From Sporosarcina sp. Marseille-Q4943 (lineage in GTDB: Bacteria > Bacillota > Bacilli > Bacillales_A > Planococcaceae), in assembly GCF_943736995.1 (NCBI RefSeq), contig NZ_OX031157.1, positions 1-64,000 on the forward strand: a stretch of 64,000 nt of DNA, given 5' to 3'. Each line of letters starts with the position of its first letter. Positions within the stretch are counted from its first letter, which is position 1. The notes below the pieces were generated by a model. The model worked only from the letters and a program-made list of their open reading frames with translations. It did no database searches and was not told the origin of the DNA. Position numbers and translations under genes: made by a program. Below, piece by piece: positions 32,644-41,962 of this stretch.

Positions 32644-32862
32644 GTGAGTAAAGAGAAAACTGAAACGGTAAGTCAGGAGCCTGTCTTCTACTTGCACGAA
32701 CTGCGACAGCACTCTCAAGAACTGTTTGGCGTAAAGCCGGAAGTTTTTGACGGTGCTGTTTTTGGATTCAAAGAAATCCAGATGACGAAACAAGAGGCGG
32801 AGAAGCGCATTCAAGCCTTTTTAAAGAAGCCAGTAGGCAAGAAAAAGGAGGTTAAAAAATGA
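32644..32862 (+). CDS. yqzN: YqzN/YkzM-domain protein
   Basis: A 72-residue protein with the pattern LFGVKPEVFDGAVFGFKEIQ then MTKQEAEKRIQAFLKKPV, found between XkdJ and XkdK in PBSX-like phages. Function unknown; GTG start right after the preceding stop, and the 3' end overlaps the sheath start. Confidence 0.8.
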   Translation: MSKEKTETVSQEPVFYLHELRQHSQELFGVKPEVFDGAVFGFKEIQMTKQEAEKRIQAFLKKPVGKKKEVKK

Positions 32863-34202
32863 ACGGTGGTACATGGACGCCCGGCGTTGAAAAAGAGCGC
32901 GCAGGCATTTATTTCCGATTCATATCGGCGGCCAACCGTCGGATTCGAGCCGGCATCCGGGGACGTGTAGCGCTTCCGCTCGTATTGAGCTGGGGCGAAT
33001 CAAAGAAGTTCTTCGAAATCACGGAGCCGTCGGATACGCAAAGCAAATTCGGCTTGGATATCGACGATCCATCCCTGTTGCTGTTGCGTGAAGCGAAAAA
33101 GCGGAGCTTAACTGTTTTGGGCTATCGCTTGAACGAAGGTGAAAAAGCAACAGCAAGCCTTGGAACCGATGTGACTGCTACTGCTGCACATAGCGGTGAA
33201 AAAGGTAACGACATTTTAATTCGAATCGGAACAAACGTCTTGGATGAGACGAAGAAGGACGTCATTGTCTACTTCGGGTTGAATCAGGTGGATCGTCAGA
33301 CAGTCGCTGATGCAAAAGATTTTGTACCGAACAAATACATGTCAATTGACGGTACTGGACCATTGGAAGATACAGCCGGAATCAAGTTGAAAGGCGGAAC
33401 TGACGGAACGACGACCAATCTGGATTATGCCGATTTCCTTGCGGCAGCTGAAACGGAGTTTTGGGATACGATCGGCCTGCCGGTTGAGGCGGAAGACGAA
33501 TTGAAAGTGACCTTTGCTTCGTTCGTCAGACGACTCAGGGACCAGCAAGGTGTGAAAGTGCAAGGTGTATTGGCCAACTCGCCAGCTGACTTCGAGGGCA
33601 TCATCAACGTGACAAATGGGGCAGTGTTGCCAGAGAAAACTCTGACACCTGCCGAAACCGTCGCATGGGTAGCAGGAGCAAGTGCGGGAGCGACAATCTA
33701 TCAATCCCTGACCTTCGTAGAATACGAAGGAGCGATTGACGTCAATCCGCGATACGATCACGACGAAACCGTTGCACGCTTGCGTAAAGGTGAATTCATG
33801 TTCACGTACGATCCGCGCGAGAAGGTAGTGACCGTGGAAAAGGACATCAACTCGTTTGTTTCGTTCTCTTCCTTGAAGGACAAGAAGTTTTCCAAGAATA
33901 AAATCATGCGAATTTTCGATGGAATCAACAACGATTTAACTCGTGAAGTCAAAGCGGAAATTAAATCACGGAAAGACCGCGGCCAAGATATCCCTACCGA
34001 TGATGACGGCATTCAAATCCTTACCACGATGATTACTATTTACATGAACATCTTGCAAGAAGGCGGCGCAATCAAGAACTTCGTTGCCACTGAAGACATC
34101 AACATCACGATTAATGAAGACGGAGATGGCTTCTTTATCAATATCGGGGTTCAACCAGTAGATAGCGGTGAGAAATTCTACTTCGGCATTGAAGCTCGCT
34201 AA
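32859..34202 (+). CDS. xkdK: Contractile tail sheath protein (XkdK/YqbK)
   Basis: A 447-residue sheath subunit, establishing a contractile (myovirus) tail. The N-terminus (GGTWTPGVEKERAGIYFRFI) and C-terminus (INITINEDGDGFFINIGVQP then VDSGEKFYFGIEAR) match the XkdK family, and length is normal. AAGGAGG lies 7 nt upstream within the yqzN 3' end. Confidence 0.95.
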   Translation: MNGGTWTPGVEKERAGIYFRFISAANRRIRAGIRGRVALPLVLSWGESKKFFEITEPSDTQSKFGLDIDDPSLLLLREAKKRSLTVLGYRLNEGEKATASLGTDVTATAAHSGEKGNDILIRIGTNVLDETKKDVIVYFGLNQVDRQTVADAKDFVPNKYMSIDGTGPLEDTAGIKLKGGTDGTTTNLDYADFLAAAETEFWDTIGLPVEAEDELKVTFASFVRRLRDQQGVKVQGVLANSPADFEGIINVTNGAVLPEKTLTPAETVAWVAGASAGATIYQSLTFVEYEGAIDVNPRYDHDETVARLRKGEFMFTYDPREKVVTVEKDINSFVSFSSLKDKKFSKNKIMRIFDGINNDLTREVKAEIKSRKDRGQDIPTDDDGIQILTTMITIYMNILQEGGAIKNFVATEDINITINEDGDGFFINIGVQPVDSGEKFYFGIEAR

Positions 34203-34233
34203 GAACGCTAGAAAAAGAGGAGGGAAACGATAA

Positions 34234-34683
34234 ATGAAGGGTTTTCGCGCGAAGAATACGATCAGCGGAAAAGAAGGCCGCTTGTTCCTTGACGGGGAAG
34301 AGCTTGCCTATATCAAGAACTACGAAGCGTTGATTGAAAAAACAAAATCAGAAATTCCAATCATGGGGCGTCGGATGATCGGTCACAAATCAGGCGGCGT
34401 AAGAGGAACCGGAACGGCGACTTTCTACAAAGTCACTTCCAAATTCGTCAAGATTATGCTCAACTACGTGAAGAACGGCGAAGATGCCTATTTCACGATC
34501 CAGTCGGTATTGGATGACAAGGGATCAGGACGGGGTACCGAGCGGGTGACATTGTTTGATGTGAACTTCGACAGTGCCAAGATTGCGGCTTTGGACGTGG
34601 AAGCAGATGCACTGGAAGAAGAAGTTCCATTCACATTTGAGGATGCGGATATGCCTCAAGCCTTGAAAGATACATTTGAATGA
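34234..34683 (+). CDS. xkdM: Tail tube protein (XkdM/YqbM)
   Basis: A 149-residue tube subunit with the typical N-terminus (GFRAKNTISGKEGRLFLDGE then ELAYIKNYEALIEK) and a PIMGRRMIGHKSGG loop. It polymerises inside the sheath. A terminator follows at once, which should raise tube/sheath expression relative to downstream genes. Confidence 0.93.
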   Translation: MKGFRAKNTISGKEGRLFLDGEELAYIKNYEALIEKTKSEIPIMGRRMIGHKSGGVRGTGTATFYKVTSKFVKIMLNYVKNGEDAYFTIQSVLDDKGSGRGTERVTLFDVNFDSAKIAALDVEADALEEEVPFTFEDADMPQALKDTFE

Positions 34684-34686
34684 TAG

Positions 34687-34711
34687 AGAGCGATTCATTT
34701 CGCTCTTTTTC
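34687..34711 (+). terminator. Terminator inside the tail operon
   Basis: AGAGCG (34687-34692) and CGCTCT (34701-34706), 8-nt loop, followed by a T-rich tract. It starts 4 nt after the tube stop. Partial termination here would lower expression of the chaperone and tape-measure genes relative to sheath and tube. Confidence 0.8.
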
Positions 34712-34747
34712 TTTACCAAAATAATAATAGTGAAGGAGAAATGACAC

Positions 34748-35203
34748 ATGACAAATCAAGACGAAACGCTAGCAAAAGTATATGACCTCTCATTCTTCAT
34801 GCCAGGCAAGGCAGAAGAAGCGGAGGAAGTGAAGCATCCGATTTCCAAGCGGTTCAAGGACAAAGAAGGGAATATTATCCCGTTTGTCTTCAAGCCGGTC
34901 GCCACGGAACGTATCGATGAAATTGAACAACTGCATACGAAACCCGTCTTCGAAAAAGGCCGCAAAGTCGGTGAAAACGTAGACAATGCACGATTCATGG
35001 CTCAATTGGCAGTGGAATCGACCATTTATCCTGATTTTAAGTCCGTTGAATTCAGACAGGCCTACAAGACGGAAGATCCGATTGAAGTTGCCAAACGAGT
35101 GCTTCATGTCGGCGGAGAATATGCAGCATGGATTAAGAAGGCATCCGACATCAACGGTTTCGACGATTCACTTGAGGAGCTAGAAGAAGCAATAAAAAAC
35201 TAA
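34748..35203 (+). CDS. xkdN: Tail assembly chaperone, short form (XkdN/YqbN)
   Basis: A 151-residue protein with the XkdN pattern (ISKRFKDKEGNIIPFVFKPV, about 32-51). It coats the tape measure during tail assembly, like lambda gpG. The last codons ATA AAA AAC TAA contain a slippery heptamer (35194-35200) from which a -1 shift gives a longer form. GAAGGAG upstream of the ATG. Confidence 0.92.
   Translation: MTNQDETLAKVYDLSFFMPGKAEEAEEVKHPISKRFKDKEGNIIPFVFKPVATERIDEIEQLHTKPVFEKGRKVGENVDNARFMAQLAVESTIYPDFKSVEFRQAYKTEDPIEVAKRVLHVGGEYAAWIKKASDINGFDDSLEELEEAIKN
35194..35200 (+). promoter_or_regulatory. Programmed -1 frameshift slippery site A AAA AAC
   Basis: The heptamer A AAA AAC sits in the correct phase one codon before the xkdN stop (TAA at 35201-35203). 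It matches the X XXY YYZ rule, and the -1 frame continues open for 60 codons. Confidence 0.85.
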
Positions 35204-35382
35204 TCGATGCCGGGGACAAAGAGGCAGTTTATATGTATTACGCGCAAATTGAGCTCAATTATTCCCCGGCAGATCTGTTGGAAATGTATAGCGCCCCAAG
35301 AAAATTTAAAGCCATGCTCTACGGCAATATCAGTTATAAGCTGGATCAGCTGGCAAAAGAAGCGAAGCAAGCGCAAACATGA
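35200..35382 (+). CDS. Frameshift extension of the tail assembly chaperone (XkdN-T domain)
   Basis: Read in the -1 frame after slippage at 35194-35200, this segment encodes 60 residues (starting LIDAGDKEAVYMYYAQIELN, with helical KFKAMLYGNISYKLDQLAKE) and stops at 35380-35382. There is no ribosome-binding site or good start codon at its beginning, so it is made only as a fusion of about 211 residues, equivalent to lambda gpGT. The tape-measure gene follows 25 nt later, the normal position for this domain. Confidence 0.85.
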   Translation, partial: LIDAGDKEAVYMYYAQIELNYSPADLLEMYSAPRKFKAMLYGNISYKLDQLAKEAKQAQT

Positions 35383-35407
35383 AAAGTAGGAAGGAGGTAC
35401 ATAGCGC

Positions 35408-38400
35408 ATGGCGAAGCTAACGGCTCGATTCGATATTCAAGACCGGATATCCAAGAAATTGAAAACGATCCGCGGGGAAATCGACTCGATCGAAAAGTCG
35501 CGACAACAGGTCAATCGACCGATTACGATGCGTGTGAAAGATGAAGCGTCGAAGGTTCTGAAGAAGCAGTCGAACTCCCTTAAAGATATCGCTAAAACGC
35601 ACACCGTTACATTAACTGCGAAAGACAAAGCAACGGCAGTCGTGAGGAGGGTCGCCAACTATGGCACGACGGCCTTGTCCAAAGGGTTCAGTGTAACAGT
35701 TCGGGCTGTCGACTTGGCTACGAGGACCATCGGACGAATTGCATCATTCGCAAACACTTCCATACCTAGGGTGAGAGATTTCACAGTTAGGGCATTGGAT
35801 AGCGCAACAAGGGTAATCGGTACAATCAGGCGAGCCTTGTTCTCCATTCCTTCTTTAATCACCGTCACGCTTGCTGCTGTCGGAGTTGGGAAACTCAAAG
35901 ATTCTACTATCGGAGCCGCAATGACATTCGAGGGCTATGAAGTGGCAATGGACCACTGGCTCAACGGGAACAAGCAAAAATCGCAGGAACTTATCAACTG
36001 GATGGGGCAATTTGCGGATAAAACGCCATTCAGTTCACCTGATCTCTTCCCAGCTCTTACACGCGGGGTCGGGATCACAGACGGTAATATCGATGAAGCT
36101 AAAAAGCTACTAACGATGTCTGCGGACATGGCAGCACTGACACCCGGCAAGACTCCGATCGATGCGATGGAAGCGTTGGCGGATGCACGTATCGGCGAAT
36201 TCGCACGACTAACCGAGTTCAATATGAAAGTCACCAAACAAAGCTACAAAGCAATGGGTGGATGGAATGGCCTGATGGGTGACGTCGAAAAGAAATTCTC
36301 TGGCGGAGCAGAAAAGTTGTCTGCTACATCTGCAGGTATCATTGCCACGCTCGGTGGATACCGCAGCTCTATATTTCGTTCGTTTGGTACTGGATTTCTT
36401 GATCCGATGAAACCAAGGCTGAATGCTATTAATCTTTGGCTCGATAACAATCAGGATACATGGGCGAAATGGAAGAACACTGTCCGTCAGTCGGGTGAAC
36501 AGGCATCCGAATGGGCGTTTTCAAAGCTGGAAACTGCTTTTCATTACCTGAAAAACAACTATCTTGATAACAAGGATTTTACCAAACTAGACTTTGAAGG
36601 AAAGATCGCCTTCATTCTTGACGACATTAACGAATGGTGGTCTTCGAAAGGGAAACCAGTTGTTACTGCATGGTGGGAGTCATCAGGAAAGCCATGGGCG
36701 ACCGATACAGGGGAACTAATCGGACAAGCCGTATTTAATGGCATGGTGACGGGCATTAAAGGCGGTTTGTCATCGCTCGGTGACATTTGGAAAAAAGCAT
36801 TCACGGATCCGTCCGCCAGTTCCATTGGTGGTGCAGCCGTTGCTACGTCGCTTGCTGGAATGGCGGGAAGTCTGCTTCTTGCTCCGATGCTGAAGCCGGT
36901 GAGAGGGTTAGCAAAAGCCGGAAAGTGGACCTACGGAAAAACATTCGGAAGAGGAAAGGCTAGAACTCCAATACCGAAGGCTTCTGTCGCACCTATGGCT
37001 GAACCACCTGTAGTATCAACTAAACGAAAAGGCTGGTTAAAAGAACGTCTGTCAAAACGTAAAATACGACCGAAGCGCATTTCAGCAGCGGAGCGCACAA
37101 GAAACGCACAGGCTGAAATGGAAGAAGCGAGGAAGTATAGCCAAACACCACAAGCTTATCGCCCTCCTAAAAATGCCAAAAGTATGTTTGGAATCACAGG
37201 CGGTGCTAGCAAAGGTTTGAGCAAAATTCCTTTTCTTCGGTCCGGGATGGCGGTGCTTTCATTAAGTACAGCGTCGGAAGAAGATATGCCGGGCGTTATC
37301 GGTAGTTTGGCAGGAGGTTTTGCGGGTGCTAAGGGTGGTGCTTTGGCAGGGGCTGCTATTGGCTCTGTAGTTCCGGGCATCGGGACAGCAATTGGCGGTG
37401 CAGCAGGAGGCATCATAGGTGGTATTGGTGGGGCAATGGGTGGCGAATGGATCGGCAACCATTGGGACGTTATTAAAGAAAAAGCCTCGGATGCTGCGAG
37501 TTGGGTTGGTACTAAATTTGGCGAAGCGAAAGAAACCCTATCAGAAACCATTTTTAGCGGAGATTGGTGGGGGACTAAATGGGAAAGCGTAAAAGGCACA
37601 GCTACCGAAACCATTTTCAATGGAGGTTGGTGGTCCGAACAAGTCGGATTTGTTTTCGGCACACTCGAATCGACCTTATTTAGCGGAGATTGGTGGGGCG
37701 GGAAATGGGATGGAGTGAAAAGTTGGACATCAGAAAAATGGAATGAATGGAACGAAATTTATGATGGTGCTAAAAGCAAAATAGAAGAGACTATCTTTAG
37801 TGGCGAATGGTGGTCCGGAAAATGGAGCGATGTAAAAGGATGGGCTAAAGATATAACTGACGGCTTCTCTGACTCTTGGGAAAATGCAAAAACCAAAGCC
37901 TCCGAAACACTATTCAGTTCTAATTGGTGGTCAGGTAAGTGGGGATCTGTTAAAAGTTGGGCTCAAAGTGCCTGGAGTGACATCAAAAGCGGCTTCACGA
38001 TTGGTCGAGAGGAAGGGAAACAAGCAGGATCAGCCACGAAATATGCAAACGGCGGCCTGATCAATCGTCCTCACCTTGGACTAGTTGGGGAAGCGGGTCC
38101 TGAAATGATCATTCCATTATCGGGAAATCGCCGGGGTAGAGCGATGGACTTGTATCAGCAGACAGGCAAGATGCTCGGTGTAAGGCCATATGCGGATGGC
38201 GGTTTTGCAGGTTCGGTCTCTTCGGGACAAATGGCAGCCATCAATTCTTCAAAAAGCGCCTCATCAGTTGGCGGCAAAATCAGGGACATCATCGTCCAAA
38301 TCACTGGCGATAATCACTATGCTGATGAAATGGATGCCGAAAAGGTCGGTCAGATAGCCTTGGAATACATCAGAAGAAAGCTAGAAGAGGAGATTTTCAC

Positions 38401-38428
38401 GGGAGGAGATGGCGTTTACGATGTATGA
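35408..38428 (+). CDS. xkdO: Tape measure protein (XkdO/YqbO-like)
   Basis: A 1006-residue tape measure that sets tail length (roughly 0.15 nm per residue suggests a tail near 150 nm). The N-terminus is basic and helical; hydrophobic stretches lie at about 145-160 and 475-500, and a Gly/Ala-rich membrane-like segment at about 625-680. From about 709 to 850 there are five imperfect repeats built on ETIFSGDWWGxKW. The C-terminal LGLVGEAGPEMIIPL motif is typical of Firmicute tape measures. The 3' end overlaps the next gene by 20 nt. Confidence 0.9.
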   Translation: MAKLTARFDIQDRISKKLKTIRGEIDSIEKSRQQVNRPITMRVKDEASKVLKKQSNSLKDIAKTHTVTLTAKDKATAVVRRVANYGTTALSKGFSVTVRAVDLATRTIGRIASFANTSIPRVRDFTVRALDSATRVIGTIRRALFSIPSLITVTLAAVGVGKLKDSTIGAAMTFEGYEVAMDHWLNGNKQKSQELINWMGQFADKTPFSSPDLFPALTRGVGITDGNIDEAKKLLTMSADMAALTPGKTPIDAMEALADARIGEFARLTEFNMKVTKQSYKAMGGWNGLMGDVEKKFSGGAEKLSATSAGIIATLGGYRSSIFRSFGTGFLDPMKPRLNAINLWLDNNQDTWAKWKNTVRQSGEQASEWAFSKLETAFHYLKNNYLDNKDFTKLDFEGKIAFILDDINEWWSSKGKPVVTAWWESSGKPWATDTGELIGQAVFNGMVTGIKGGLSSLGDIWKKAFTDPSASSIGGAAVATSLAGMAGSLLLAPMLKPVRGLAKAGKWTYGKTFGRGKARTPIPKASVAPMAEPPVVSTKRKGWLKERLSKRKIRPKRISAAERTRNAQAEMEEARKYSQTPQAYRPPKNAKSMFGITGGASKGLSKIPFLRSGMAVLSLSTASEEDMPGVIGSLAGGFAGAKGGALAGAAIGSVVPGIGTAIGGAAGGIIGGIGGAMGGEWIGNHWDVIKEKASDAASWVGTKFGEAKETLSETIFSGDWWGTKWESVKGTATETIFNGGWWSEQVGFVFGTLESTLFSGDWWGGKWDGVKSWTSEKWNEWNEIYDGAKSKIEETIFSGEWWSGKWSDVKGWAKDITDGFSDSWENAKTKASETLFSSNWWSGKWGSVKSWAQSAWSDIKSGFTIGREEGKQAGSATKYANGGLINRPHLGLVGEAGPEMIIPLSGNRRGRAMDLYQQTGKMLGVRPYADGGFAGSVSSGQMAAINSSKSASSVGGKIRDIIVQITGDNHYADEMDAEKVGQIALEYIRRKLEEEIFTGGDGVYDV

Positions 38429-39065
38429 GTTCTGGCTTAGCTATAACAACAACGCGGAAATGCTTCAACTCCCGGTGAATCCACCGGAGCTGGATGTCGG
38501 CAATGGTACCGCAAACGAGCGTATCAGTGTTCAAAACCTTGGTGAAGCATTAATTCTTCAAGACCCGGTGCTGAAAACTTTCAATTTCAGTAGCTTCTTC
38601 CCGAAACATGCAGGTCCCTATTTGGGCATCCCTTGGGATGAATTGAAGGATCCGTGGGAATACATTGAAACCATCGAACGGTGGAAGAATTCCGGTAACC
38701 CAGTTCGCTTTATCGTCACTGAAACGCCTGTCAACTTTGCTGTATCGATCGAGCTCTTCGATTACAACGAAAAGGGTGGTGACGTCGGCACACAGTATTA
38801 TGATTTGAACCTGCTCGAGTACAAATTCGTCAAGGCGCGGCAGATTCAAACGAAAACGGACAGTGCCGGAAATAAGACGGTTTCGCTCAGCGATAAAGGT
38901 AAACGGCCATCCATCCAAGAGAAGCCGAAAACCTATACGATCAAGTCGGGTGACAACCTCTTCCAGATTGGGAAAAGGTATAAGGTGGACTGGAAGGAGA
39001 TTGCTCGGAAGAACAATATCAAGGCGCCTTACACCATTTATCCGAATCAGGTGTTGAAGCTATGA
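38409..39065 (+). CDS. xkdP: LysM tail protein (XkdP/YqbP)
   Basis: A 218-residue protein. The C-terminal LysM domain (KTYTIKSGDNLFQIGKRYKV then YPNQVLKL, about 172-218) binds peptidoglycan; the N-terminal part is the XkdP tail domain, equivalent to gp53/gpX-like hub proteins of myophages. Overlaps both neighbours, as in PBSX. Confidence 0.9.
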   Translation: MAFTMYEFWLSYNNNAEMLQLPVNPPELDVGNGTANERISVQNLGEALILQDPVLKTFNFSSFFPKHAGPYLGIPWDELKDPWEYIETIERWKNSGNPVRFIVTETPVNFAVSIELFDYNEKGGDVGTQYYDLNLLEYKFVKARQIQTKTDSAGNKTVSLSDKGKRPSIQEKPKTYTIKSGDNLFQIGKRYKVDWKEIARKNNIKAPYTIYPNQVLKL

Positions 39066-40132
39066 CCAATGAAATTCTGCTCATTCAAGGCAACACCACA
39101 ATTGACATCTCGAATTTGGTGGAGGATCACACGTGGTACGGTTCAAAAGGCGCTGCACCCCGGTCGCTGGAATTGCATATGGTGTATACCGATCGGGGAG
39201 GACATTCCAAGGTGGAGTCTGCGGACGGGCAGGGGATACTGTTCCGAGAAAATGGCAAAGAGCTGTTCCGCGGTACGATTTCCCGCCATATTTACAGCAG
39301 AGGAAAAAAGACATTGATTGTCCACGATCGGCTACTCTATACAGCAAAGAATCGGGACACCTATCTGTTTGTCGGAAAGACGGCCGATCAGATTGCAAAG
39401 AAGGTCTTTTCGGATTTCGGCATACCAATCGGCAACATCGTTTCTACGGGGTACGTGATTCCCTATCTTTTGTTTGACGGCGACACGATTTACGACATCG
39501 TCATGAAGGCACTTCAAATCACTTACGAGAATACTGGCCAACGCTTCGCCATGTTTTCGGAAGGTGACAATGTCCATATTGTCCGAAAGAAAGACCAATT
39601 GAAACAGTGGGTTGTGGAGGACGGTGTGAATCTTGTCGAATACACCTACGAAACATCGATTGAGGACACCGTCACCAAGGTGAAGTTGATTGCGGAGTTT
39701 GATAAGAAAACGATTACTGCAGTGGCGGAAGACAAGTCGCTTCAAAGCCAATTTGGGACCATGCAGCACTTTGAAAAGGCTGGCGAGAAGACGACGCAGG
39801 GTGAATTGAATGCCAAGGCAAAAGCCATTTTGCAGGAGCGTGGAAAGGTCAAAAAGAGTTTGATGTTGACCAATATACCAGGGATATCGGAAGTTGTGAC
39901 GGGTGTAGCAATCTATGTCCTGATCAGCGAGTTGAACGTTGCTCGTCCGTACTACGTGGACGAGGATACGCATGTATTCAGAGGGAGGAATCATACGATG
40001 ACTCTCAAGCTGACTGAAACAGATGAACTGCCTGAAATAACAGCGGGAACAACTGAAAGACCGAAGCCAAAGCCTAAACCCAAGCCGAAGAAGAAGAAAG
40101 AACCAAAGAAAACTGCAGGTGAAAAGAAATGA
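39062..40132 (+). CDS. xkdQ: Baseplate hub protein (XkdQ/YqbQ, gpD/gp27-like)
   Basis: A 356-residue late-control-type hub protein (LLFDGDTIYDIVMKALQITY, about 137-156). The C-terminus ends in an unusual Pro/Lys repeat (PKPKPKPKPKKKKEPKK), probably a flexible tail. ATGA overlaps with xkdP and xkdR imply coupled translation. Confidence 0.88.
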   Translation: MTNEILLIQGNTTIDISNLVEDHTWYGSKGAAPRSLELHMVYTDRGGHSKVESADGQGILFRENGKELFRGTISRHIYSRGKKTLIVHDRLLYTAKNRDTYLFVGKTADQIAKKVFSDFGIPIGNIVSTGYVIPYLLFDGDTIYDIVMKALQITYENTGQRFAMFSEGDNVHIVRKKDQLKQWVVEDGVNLVEYTYETSIEDTVTKVKLIAEFDKKTITAVAEDKSLQSQFGTMQHFEKAGEKTTQGELNAKAKAILQERGKVKKSLMLTNIPGISEVVTGVAIYVLISELNVARPYYVDEDTHVFRGRNHTMTLKLTETDELPEITAGTTERPKPKPKPKPKKKKEPKKTAGEKK

Positions 40133-40530
40133 AATCACTCATCCAAACGATAGCCAAACAACAATCCGATACACAGAAACCGGTTGAGTACATGGAGGCG
40201 GAGGTCATCCAAGCTCCTCCCGACTTGAAAATCAGGCTGAAAGGCAATGACAAGCTTATCATTCCGAAAGAATTGATCGTGTTGTCGGAATATGTGACCA
40301 ACCATAGACGGCAAATCAAACTGACAGGAAAACTTGATTTCAGCGGGGGAACGGCTGGGGGAAATACTCGTACAGAAAATATTGTAAGTGTCTCTTTGGA
40401 TAAAGGGGACGCTTTTTTTGATGGGGAAATTGAATTTATGAACGAGCTGCAGGAAGGTGAAATCATTATCGTTTCCAGACTGCAGGGCGGCCAGAAGTTC
40501 ATCATTCTAGATAGACAAAGAACGTATTAA
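40129..40530 (+). CDS. xkdR: DUF2577-type baseplate protein (XkdR/YqbR)
   Basis: A 133-residue protein with the XkdR core (EVIQAPPDLKIRLKGNDKLI, then LTGKLDFSGGTAG) and GDRVIIV-like end (LQEGEIIIVSRLQGGQKFII). It belongs to the OB-fold spike-associated baseplate proteins. Confidence 0.85.
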   Translation: MKSLIQTIAKQQSDTQKPVEYMEAEVIQAPPDLKIRLKGNDKLIIPKELIVLSEYVTNHRRQIKLTGKLDFSGGTAGGNTRTENIVSVSLDKGDAFFDGEIEFMNELQEGEIIIVSRLQGGQKFIILDRQRTY

Positions 40531-40543
40531 GGGGGCGGATTGA

Positions 40544-40945
40544 ATGGCATTAACACCGGACGTCAGTTTCCCCACTATCTTTACACGCGAACCACTTCCG
40601 TCCAAGACTTATAGGTTGGACATCGAAACGGGAGTCGTCTCGAAGGTAATCGATGGGGAGGAAGCGATTCGACAATTCATTACAAAAGCGATATTGACTG
40701 TTCGCTACGCTTTCACCATCTATTCGGATGACTATGGCTGTGAAATTCGGAGTCTGCTAGGCAAAGGGCTGTCAGATCACTTCGTACGCTCGGAAATCAA
40801 ACGCATGATCATCGATGCATTAATTTACGACGACCGCATTGAACGGGTGTATGACTTCTCGTTCCTGCTGACAGACGATGAACTGTATATCAATTTCTCG
40901 GTCGATACCGTGGAAGGCACGTTTGCGATAAAGGAAGTGATATAA
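40544..40945 (+). CDS. xkdS: DUF2634 baseplate wedge protein (XkdS/YqbS, gp25-like)
   Basis: A 133-residue protein with SKTYRLDIETGVVSKVIDGE and EAIRQFITKAILTVRYAFTI, typical of XkdS; the gp25/W-like fold initiates sheath assembly. GGGGGCGG lies before the ATG. Confidence 0.9.
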   Translation: MALTPDVSFPTIFTREPLPSKTYRLDIETGVVSKVIDGEEAIRQFITKAILTVRYAFTIYSDDYGCEIRSLLGKGLSDHFVRSEIKRMIIDALIYDDRIERVYDFSFLLTDDELYINFSVDTVEGTFAIKEVI

Positions 40946-40948
40946 CCG

Positions 40949-41962
40949 ATGGAATTATCATTACTCCAAACCGAAGAAGAAATTTTGGAATCAATGCTGG
41001 ATGAAGTGGATCCTTCTCTTGATAAAAGGGAAGGGTCCATTATTTATGACGCCTTGGCGCCTACAGCATTCGAGTTATGGCGGCAGAAGACATTGTTCTA
41101 TGAAATGCTCTTGCAGGCGTTTGCGCATCGTGCAGAGGGCATTTTCCTTGATTATATTGCTACAGACCATAACCTTAGCCGTTATCAGGCGGCATCGTCG
41201 AAAGTGCGGCTGGAAATCACGGCGAATGAAGGTGTTGTCATCCCGCTGGGGACGAAAATAGGCAGTGAAGAGAATGATTTCATCTTCACGACCGATGAAG
41301 AGATCGTCATAGATTCATCCGGCATCGGCTACGTGATTGCGTCATGTAATGCGACTGGAACTATTACCAATGTCGAACCGAATACCGTGACCTTGCTATT
41401 CGATCCAATCCAGTACGTACGTAAAATCACAAACCCTGACTATGCGTACGGCGGTGGCGATGAAGAGCCGGACAATTCACTTCGGGAGCGGATTCTCTAC
41501 CAAAAGCGGAATCCGGAGCACGGCGGCCATGAGTTCGACTATGTGCGGTGGGCGTTGTCTGTGACAGGCGTAACATACGCCAAGTGTCTGGATAAGCCAA
41601 GGGGAATCGGTACCGTCGATTTAATCATTGGAGCCAATAAGACGATGCTCGACGAGGTGCTCGAGGATGTCATTGAGTATGTCGACACCAAAAAGCCATG
41701 GGGAGTGGATTTGGTCTACAGGAAGGTGATGGAGCACATCATTCCAATCACAGTCCGCGTCGAAGGGATAGACGAAAAAACGGCGAGGGCTGCTGTTCTG
41801 GAATACGCGAACGCGATTGGCGTCGGAGGTATTGTGAAGCCAGCTCTTATTAACCATTTCTTGATAAACGCAGGCGCAACAGATGTGGAGGTCATATTGC
41901 CGATTCGGAACTTACAGCTGGAAAGTGGCAGCATCATTGAAGCGGTGGTGACGATCGAATGA
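40949..41962 (+). CDS. xkdT: Baseplate J-family protein (XkdT/YqbT)
   Basis: A 337-residue baseplate wedge protein. DYIATDHNLSRYQAASSKVR (about 69-88) and GGGDEEPDNSLRERILYQKR (about 168-187) are characteristic of the gpJ/XkdT family. The 3' end overlaps the next gene by 4 nt. Confidence 0.93.
   Translation: MELSLLQTEEEILESMLDEVDPSLDKREGSIIYDALAPTAFELWRQKTLFYEMLLQAFAHRAEGIFLDYIATDHNLSRYQAASSKVRLEITANEGVVIPLGTKIGSEENDFIFTTDEEIVIDSSGIGYVIASCNATGTITNVEPNTVTLLFDPIQYVRKITNPDYAYGGGDEEPDNSLRERILYQKRNPEHGGHEFDYVRWALSVTGVTYAKCLDKPRGIGTVDLIIGANKTMLDEVLEDVIEYVDTKKPWGVDLVYRKVMEHIIPITVRVEGIDEKTARAAVLEYANAIGVGGIVKPALINHFLINAGATDVEVILPIRNLQLESGSIIEAVVTIE

Noticed and set aside
39332..40138. 268-codon minus-strand ORF opposite xkdQ
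   Set aside because: Antisense to a conserved baseplate hub gene, with no ribosome-binding site; a shadow.
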